Below, piece after piece: positions 59,829-64,000 of a stretch of 64,000 nt of DNA. The first letter of the stretch is position 1, and every line of letters starts with the position of its first letter. A program made the translations under genes and the position numbers. Source of the stretch: Sphingorhabdus sp. 109 (GTDB lineage Bacteria > Pseudomonadota > Alphaproteobacteria > Sphingomonadales > Sphingomonadaceae); contig NZ_LR732707.1 of NCBI RefSeq assembly GCF_902506555.1, forward strand, positions 3,460,422 through 3,524,421, read 5' to 3'. A model generated the notes under the pieces. It saw only the letters and a program-made list of their open reading frames with translations, had not been told where the DNA came from and made no database searches.

Positions 59829-60226
59829 CCCTCCCTCCCTTCGGGAAAATCATCGGTAATCCGGGCAATGAATCTCGGTATCCGAAGCGCCGCGATCAGA
59901 GCAGTAGACCCAAAGAACATGATTTTAAGATCGCTGGAAAACGCCAATCTGCGCACCCCGTCCGCTTCGAGGTAGCGGCTGCTCAAATTGTCCAGATGCG
60001 CGAACAGCCCGAGCAAATCCCAACCGGATAGCAGCAGGAAAAAGCACAGCGGCAGGCCGAGGGCCATCAGGACCGAGCTTATTGCGAATAGCGATGCTTC
60101 CAGCATAATGTAGCAAGAGGTTTGAAAACACTGTCGCACCGGAAACGGCGAACCTTTGCAGCGCAAGTCCTTGCTTGTCCCAAGGAAAAGATAAGAATCA
60201 AACAGCGTATCGGTTTTGTCAGGCAT
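59825..60226 (-). CDS. Membrane protein between traC and trbI
   Basis: 133 residues from the ATG at 60,226 (MPDKTDTLFDSY), directly after traC. Two or three membrane segments are visible (SLFAISSVLMALGLPLCFFL, LKIMFFGSTALIAALRI). I do not recognise a family; the longer frame upstream overlaps traC and is not coding. Its place within an unbroken chain of overlapping tra genes argues that it is part of the transfer machine. Confidence 0.7.
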   Translation of the reverse strand: MPDKTDTLFDSYLFLGTSKDLRCKGSPFPVRQCFQTSCYIMLEASLFAISSVLMALGLPLCFFLLLSGWDLLGLFAHLDNLSSRYLEADGVRRLAFSSDLKIMFFGSTALIAALRIPRFIARITDDFPEGREG

Positions 60227-60227
60227 T

Positions 60228-62789
60228 TTAAGTACCCTTCCGATTGTCGGCGCCGACACCGGACACGCGGGCAATCGCCTGTGCCAGAGAAGCACCCGCT
60301 TCCTGCTCAGCTTCGATCGCAGCATAAACATCGGGCGAAGAAGAATAGATACAGGCGGAATAAGGATCAAGAACTAGCCTGCCGATCGCTTGCGTTTCCG
60401 GGCCTTTGATAAAGACCTCGCTATATTCCTCGCCCGAACGTTTCAAACTGCGGATCAGCGTTTCAGTGCGATCATCCATGTCGAGGCGGTCGTTCTTGCG
60501 GAAATCAGCAATGGTTTCCGGCTTTTGCTGGAGCACCAGCATCCAGTCGCTATTTTCGAGCGCTGCGGTTGCGCCGTCCGATTTATAATAATCATTGAGT
60601 GACTGCGTGGCGGTAGCCAGCGCGCCGCCATATTTGCGCGCAGTACGCGCATAGGTTTCAACAAACTCTCCCATCGAGCCGCCTTTGAGGAGCGACCAGG
60701 CTTCATCGATGAGAAGTAATTTCTTGGTGCTGCGCGGGCTCTGGGTCATCGCCTGGCTGGTCATGAACATGATAGCGCACAGAATGACCGATCTCAGCTC
60801 CTCGCGCGTTGCTAGATCAGACATCTCAAATACGGTAAAATCATCATCGAGCGCGATACTGGCCTGACCTTCAAAAAAGCCGCCATAGCTACCCCCGCTC
60901 ATATAGGGTCCGATGGCAACGCCCAGATCATCGGCGACAGGATTGGAAATGCCCGCGAATGCTGCTGCCACGTCATTGATCGTGCCGCCGCTGCCAAGCG
61001 CTTCCCAAACTGTTGTAACCGCCTGATCGATCAGACCGCGTTCGGTATCGGTAAGCCGGTCGCTGTGCCGCGCCATTTGACCGACAATCGCTTTGATCAT
61101 TGCGATGCAGTCGAGTTTATAATCATCGTCTTCGGCAGCGCGCACATCATCAATCATCGAGAAGGGATTGAGCGAGAAACCGGATTTGAGGGTAAATTCT
61201 ACAAATCGCCCGCCCTGCAATTTAACCGAATGTTCAAACGAGCGCCCGTCATCGATAACAACAACTTTTGCGCCGGCGCCGCGCAGGCTTGCGCACATTT
61301 CCTGAAGCAGCACCGATTTACCCGAACCGGATTTGCCGCAGATCGCCACATTATGATTGCCCGCGTCATTCTCGAACGGCGACCAGTAGAATGGCTGCCC
61401 GCGCCTACCGACCAGCAGCAGATGCGGGAGCGGCCCGCCCAGAAATTCGCCCTGCAACGGGGCAATATGAGCCGCGCTAGTCGAAAGCATGGTTTTAAGC
61501 CGCTTTAGACGTTTAAGATCATGGGCAAGACCATCGGCCAGTGTCATGGGCATGGCGGCGATCAGACCTTGGAGCTGGAGAAAGCGCTCGTCGGCCAAAT
61601 CCCAACCAGCGGCCTTATAGATCGCTTTGATCGAGCGTTCATGAGCATCGCCAAGGCCAAGCGGCGAATAGCTGGTGACGCCATAAAACAGTTGCACGAG
61701 GCGTTTGCCAGCCTGCAATTCTGCCTGGACATGGCTCCATTCGGACGATTGCTGGGCGAGCTTGGGCAGAAACCGCGCGCTCTTGGATTGGCTGAGGCTG
61801 GTTGTGCGCATGAATTTGAAACCGGCTTTTGCCGAGGCACCCTCGCGGTCGGGGTAGACCAGACAAAGCATGGTCGCAGCCGGGCAGGGGAAGCGCAATT
61901 TGTCGGTGAACATGTCGCCGATGAGCCGCGCGCATTCCCAAGGCGCCCATCGTTCAGGCATTTGCCTGACGCCAAAATGCCGGATGTCAAAGGCATCGGG
62001 ATAGATTGCGCCAATTTCCGGCGTGCCATCAGCGCTTCGGCCAATTTCCCGGAACCTTTCGGTGCGCAGGATCATCCGGTCATCTTCAACTTCGAGCTCA
62101 ATATCCCGGCGGATGGCTTGGCTGGCAATATCATCGAGCGGATTGTAAACGGTTCGGTCTTCTTGCGGCGCTGTGGTGGGGGAAGTCAGGTCATCAACGA
62201 GCGCGATGAGTTCCTGCGGTTCCATTTCACCCGCATCAATGCCAAGAGACGTCAGTACGCCGACAAGCCCGTCGCGGCACTGCGCAAGTTCATTGTCATC
62301 AATGTTTGCGGTGTCTGGAACGCCCAGCGAGATAACCAAATTATGGCAGCGGGCATGAAACGGCGCATGGGCAGATCCGCTTTCCCAGACCAGATCATAA
62401 AGCCTTTTTGATCTGTGGCGCGCCATTGCTTCATATACGCCGCCCTGTGCGTAGCGCTTGGCAAACCACGGGGCGACTACCTGGCCAATGCGCGGGCTGG
62501 CAAAATGTAAAATCTGCAAGCACGCGCCTTCGGGCATGCCTTCTGAAAAAAACTGCCCCAATATTTCACCGGTGCGTTCATCCGCGCCAATCAGTGGCGC
62601 GGCCGACAATATAAACCCCTTGGAACGCGCGTTGCGATACAGCCGCGGTCCGGTATCAAACACCCGGTACGGCAGCCAGTCTGAAAGCATGTCGAGCGCG
62701 ATGCTCGGTCTTTGATGGTCAGCGGTTTGCTGATCACCAAACAGGCCCGATAACAGTTTTGCGCGCGCAGATGGAATGGAGAAGTTCAT
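60228..62789 (-). CDS. traC: Type IV secretion ATPase TraC (VirB4-like)
   Basis: 853 residues. Walker A in ICGKSGSGKSVLLQEMC (about residue 480), Walker B in KLLLIDEAWSLLKGGSMGEF (about 690), then GGALATATQSLNDYY, the switch region. The N-terminal half is the TraC_F_IV domain. TraC is a cytoplasmic energiser of pilus assembly attached to the inner membrane. It starts four bases inside the end of traV. Confidence 0.94.
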   Translation of the reverse strand: MNFSIPSARAKLLSGLFGDQQTADHQRPSIALDMLSDWLPYRVFDTGPRLYRNARSKGFILSAAPLIGADERTGEILGQFFSEGMPEGACLQILHFASPRIGQVVAPWFAKRYAQGGVYEAMARHRSKRLYDLVWESGSAHAPFHARCHNLVISLGVPDTANIDDNELAQCRDGLVGVLTSLGIDAGEMEPQELIALVDDLTSPTTAPQEDRTVYNPLDDIASQAIRRDIELEVEDDRMILRTERFREIGRSADGTPEIGAIYPDAFDIRHFGVRQMPERWAPWECARLIGDMFTDKLRFPCPAATMLCLVYPDREGASAKAGFKFMRTTSLSQSKSARFLPKLAQQSSEWSHVQAELQAGKRLVQLFYGVTSYSPLGLGDAHERSIKAIYKAAGWDLADERFLQLQGLIAAMPMTLADGLAHDLKRLKRLKTMLSTSAAHIAPLQGEFLGGPLPHLLLVGRRGQPFYWSPFENDAGNHNVAICGKSGSGKSVLLQEMCASLRGAGAKVVVIDDGRSFEHSVKLQGGRFVEFTLKSGFSLNPFSMIDDVRAAEDDDYKLDCIAMIKAIVGQMARHSDRLTDTERGLIDQAVTTVWEALGSGGTINDVAAAFAGISNPVADDLGVAIGPYMSGGSYGGFFEGQASIALDDDFTVFEMSDLATREELRSVILCAIMFMTSQAMTQSPRSTKKLLLIDEAWSLLKGGSMGEFVETYARTARKYGGALATATQSLNDYYKSDGATAALENSDWMLVLQQKPETIADFRKNDRLDMDDRTETLIRSLKRSGEEYSEVFIKGPETQAIGRLVLDPYSACIYSSSPDVYAAIEAEQEAGASLAQAIARVSGVGADNRKGT

Positions 62790-63520
62790 CGTCCCTTCTC
62801 CTCGCCAGGCCGTTTTTGGGCCCCGCGTATCTTGGCGGCTTCGATGGCTTCAATGCTCGGAAAACCATCTTTCGTGATTGCTCTCAAAACAGGGTGAGGG
62901 GTTCGACTTGCTGGGGGAGGGAGCCCATCGAACCCCTCGATTGCCGGCATGTTTGCCCCGGCAATTGCCTCTCGCACGGTCAAGGGGTACGAACCACGCG
63001 AGGGCAAATTGTATGAACTTTTGAGAAATGGATCAACGGCGCTTGTAATGTCCGGCTGCGTTTCGACGGTGCTATCGTCTGCGTTAAGAACGCCACTGAT
63101 ATTGTCTTTGGATGCTTGCTTGGCTTGATCTGAGATATCGCGTGCCATTTGCTTGGCGATATTAGTATCACCACTAGCCAATGTGGCAGCCCAGTCGGGA
63201 GATCTTGCGACGACGTGCACGCTGCGGGCTTCATGCAAATTGCCCGATGCATCGACAAATCCGGGAAAGACAATTTTCAGAACACGCTCGCCGGTCCGCG
63301 AGGTTTGCGCCGCCGATATCAGACTCCGCCTGCCATTTGGCTGAGGTTGATCGAGCATTGCGGCACTCGCCGCTGCATCAATTTGCGACGTTGGCGTGCA
63401 GCTACCGCCCGGCGCCTTGCAATCAAAACTGCCGCTAATATTGCTGCCCAGACTAGCACAGGATGACAGTGAGACGCATGAAAACGCAAACAAGCCCAAT
63501 GGAAAGCGCGCGCGCGTCAT
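62786..63520 (-). CDS. traV: Conjugal transfer lipoprotein TraV
   Basis: 244 residues. The signal peptide ends in LSSCASLG, a lipobox-like site, followed by GSFDCKAPGGSCTPTSQI with the paired cysteines typical of TraV. The rest is longer than in F and rich in Ser and Asp. It anchors the outer-membrane core (with TraK and TraB, which must lie beyond the right edge). It overlaps dsbC and traC by four bases each. Confidence 0.9.
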   Translation of the reverse strand: MTRARFPLGLFAFSCVSLSSCASLGSNISGSFDCKAPGGSCTPTSQIDAAASAAMLDQPQPNGRRSLISAAQTSRTGERVLKIVFPGFVDASGNLHEARSVHVVARSPDWAATLASGDTNIAKQMARDISDQAKQASKDNISGVLNADDSTVETQPDITSAVDPFLKSSYNLPSRGSYPLTVREAIAGANMPAIEGFDGLPPPASRTPHPVLRAITKDGFPSIEAIEAAKIRGAQKRPGEEKGR

Positions 63521-64000
63521 TTTGCACCTTTTGCATTTGAGCCAAGGAACGCGCGGATTTCGGCAGCGCTGCGATACCCTTCGAGCACCGCGCCGTCACT
63601 TGCGCGCACCATGACCGGCGTCCCGGAAAAACCGTGGCTGCTTGCAAAGGCCTCATTGGCATCGAGACCCGATGTGTCGCATGATTTTTGTGGTTTTGGC
63701 GTTTCGCCGGAATAGGCTTGATGCAGCGCCTTTGCAGGATCACGCGAACAAATCACCGCTTCGGCCAGTCTCCGGCTCTTCTCGCCAAAAATCGAAATGG
63801 GCCGCTCTTCGACGCGCACGCGTGCTTTTTTGAGTTCAGCCGTCAGCCGCTTGCAATAGCTGCAATTGAAATCCGAAAAGACGATGAGTTTGGGGCCGGA
63901 TTTGGCCCCCCAATGGATGGCTCCCAATGGCTTTAAGTCTGCGACGGGAACTTTGGATGCGCGTTCTTTAGCTGGCTGTTTTGAGGCCGTTGGTCCACTG
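63517..64000 (-). CDS. dsbC: DsbC-like disulfide isomerase, partial at window edge
   Basis: The frame is open to the right edge, so the N-terminus with its signal peptide and dimerisation domain is missing. The visible part is a thioredoxin fold with the active site FSDFNCSYCKRLTAEL and the cis-Pro loop GFSGTPVMVRASDG. It would repair disulfides in TraN, TraU and TraH. It is the most upstream tra gene visible; traA, traL, traE, traK and traB are expected further right. Confidence 0.88.
   Translation of the reverse strand, partial: SGPTASKQPAKERASKVPVADLKPLGAIHWGAKSGPKLIVFSDFNCSYCKRLTAELKKARVRVEERPISIFGEKSRRLAEAVICSRDPAKALHQAYSGETPKPQKSCDTSGLDANEAFASSHGFSGTPVMVRASDGAVLEGYRSAAEIRAFLGSNAKGAK

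Overview
The window looks like part of a large conjugative plasmid (or a related conjugative element) of an alphaproteobacterium, most likely a sphingomonad. The grounds are an F-type transfer operon of the kind found on sphingomonad catabolic plasmids, a MobF relaxase, a backbone run of toprim primase, strawberry-notch helicase and ParB-like protein, and a TonB receptor plus beta-oxidation cluster. No replication initiator, rRNA, tRNA or CRISPR array was recognised.

Layout. (1) 1-17,070 is an accessory block packed with insertion sequences. It has two IS3-family remnants, two IS630-family elements and one IS5-family element. Between them lies an acyl-CoA catabolic set: TonB-dependent receptor, alpha-methylacyl-CoA racemase-like enzyme, acyl-CoA dehydrogenase, SCPx-type thiolase, enoyl-CoA hydratase and AraC regulator on the minus strand, then SDR dehydrogenase and acyl-CoA ligase on the plus strand. 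Together they could activate and beta-oxidise a methyl-branched acid such as a sterol or isoprenoid side chain. The block is bracketed by two diverged copies of a lytic transglycosylase gene and its upstream region; the right copy is truncated. (2) 17,659-33,430 is plasmid maintenance: primase, methyltransferase/helicase fusion, ParB-like protein, ATPase, ArdC-like antirestriction protein, Xre-RES toxin-antitoxin, several DUF proteins and SSB. (3) 32,330-38,664 holds the likely mobilisation functions: hairpin-rich non-coding DNA (candidate oriT), a small putative DNA-binding protein, the TraD-type coupling protein and the MobF relaxase/helicase. (4) 38,688-39,644 is a switch: a LexA/S24-type repressor and a small divergent gene with two palindromic operators between them. 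(5) 39,705-48,760 is a cargo island with two systems back to back. The first is a type II CBASS defence operon (Cap15-type 2TM-beta-barrel effector, DncV-like cyclase, Cap2 E1/E2, Cap3 JAMM protease). The second is a His-Xaa-Ser (HXS) radical-SAM maturation operon (HxsB, HxsC, HxsA, a small membrane protein, a MauG-like di-haem lipoprotein). (6) 48,901-64,000 holds a secreted nuclease, a small membrane protein and the F-type type IV secretion operon read leftward, from a partial dsbC at the right edge through traV, traC, trbI, traF peptidase, traW, traU, trbC, traN, traF and traH to traG.

Points beyond simple annotation: a purine-rich leader of about 35 nt recurs upstream of at least six backbone genes; an IS3 orfB carries a 301-bp internal inversion; a 126-bp palindromic insertion with 6-bp direct repeats splits the IS5 transposase; two unrelated hairpins share one loop core; and a 136-bp intergenic region is better conserved between its two copies than the gene beside it. 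The plasmid cargo seems to pair a catabolic transposon-like block with a defence and peptide-modification island.
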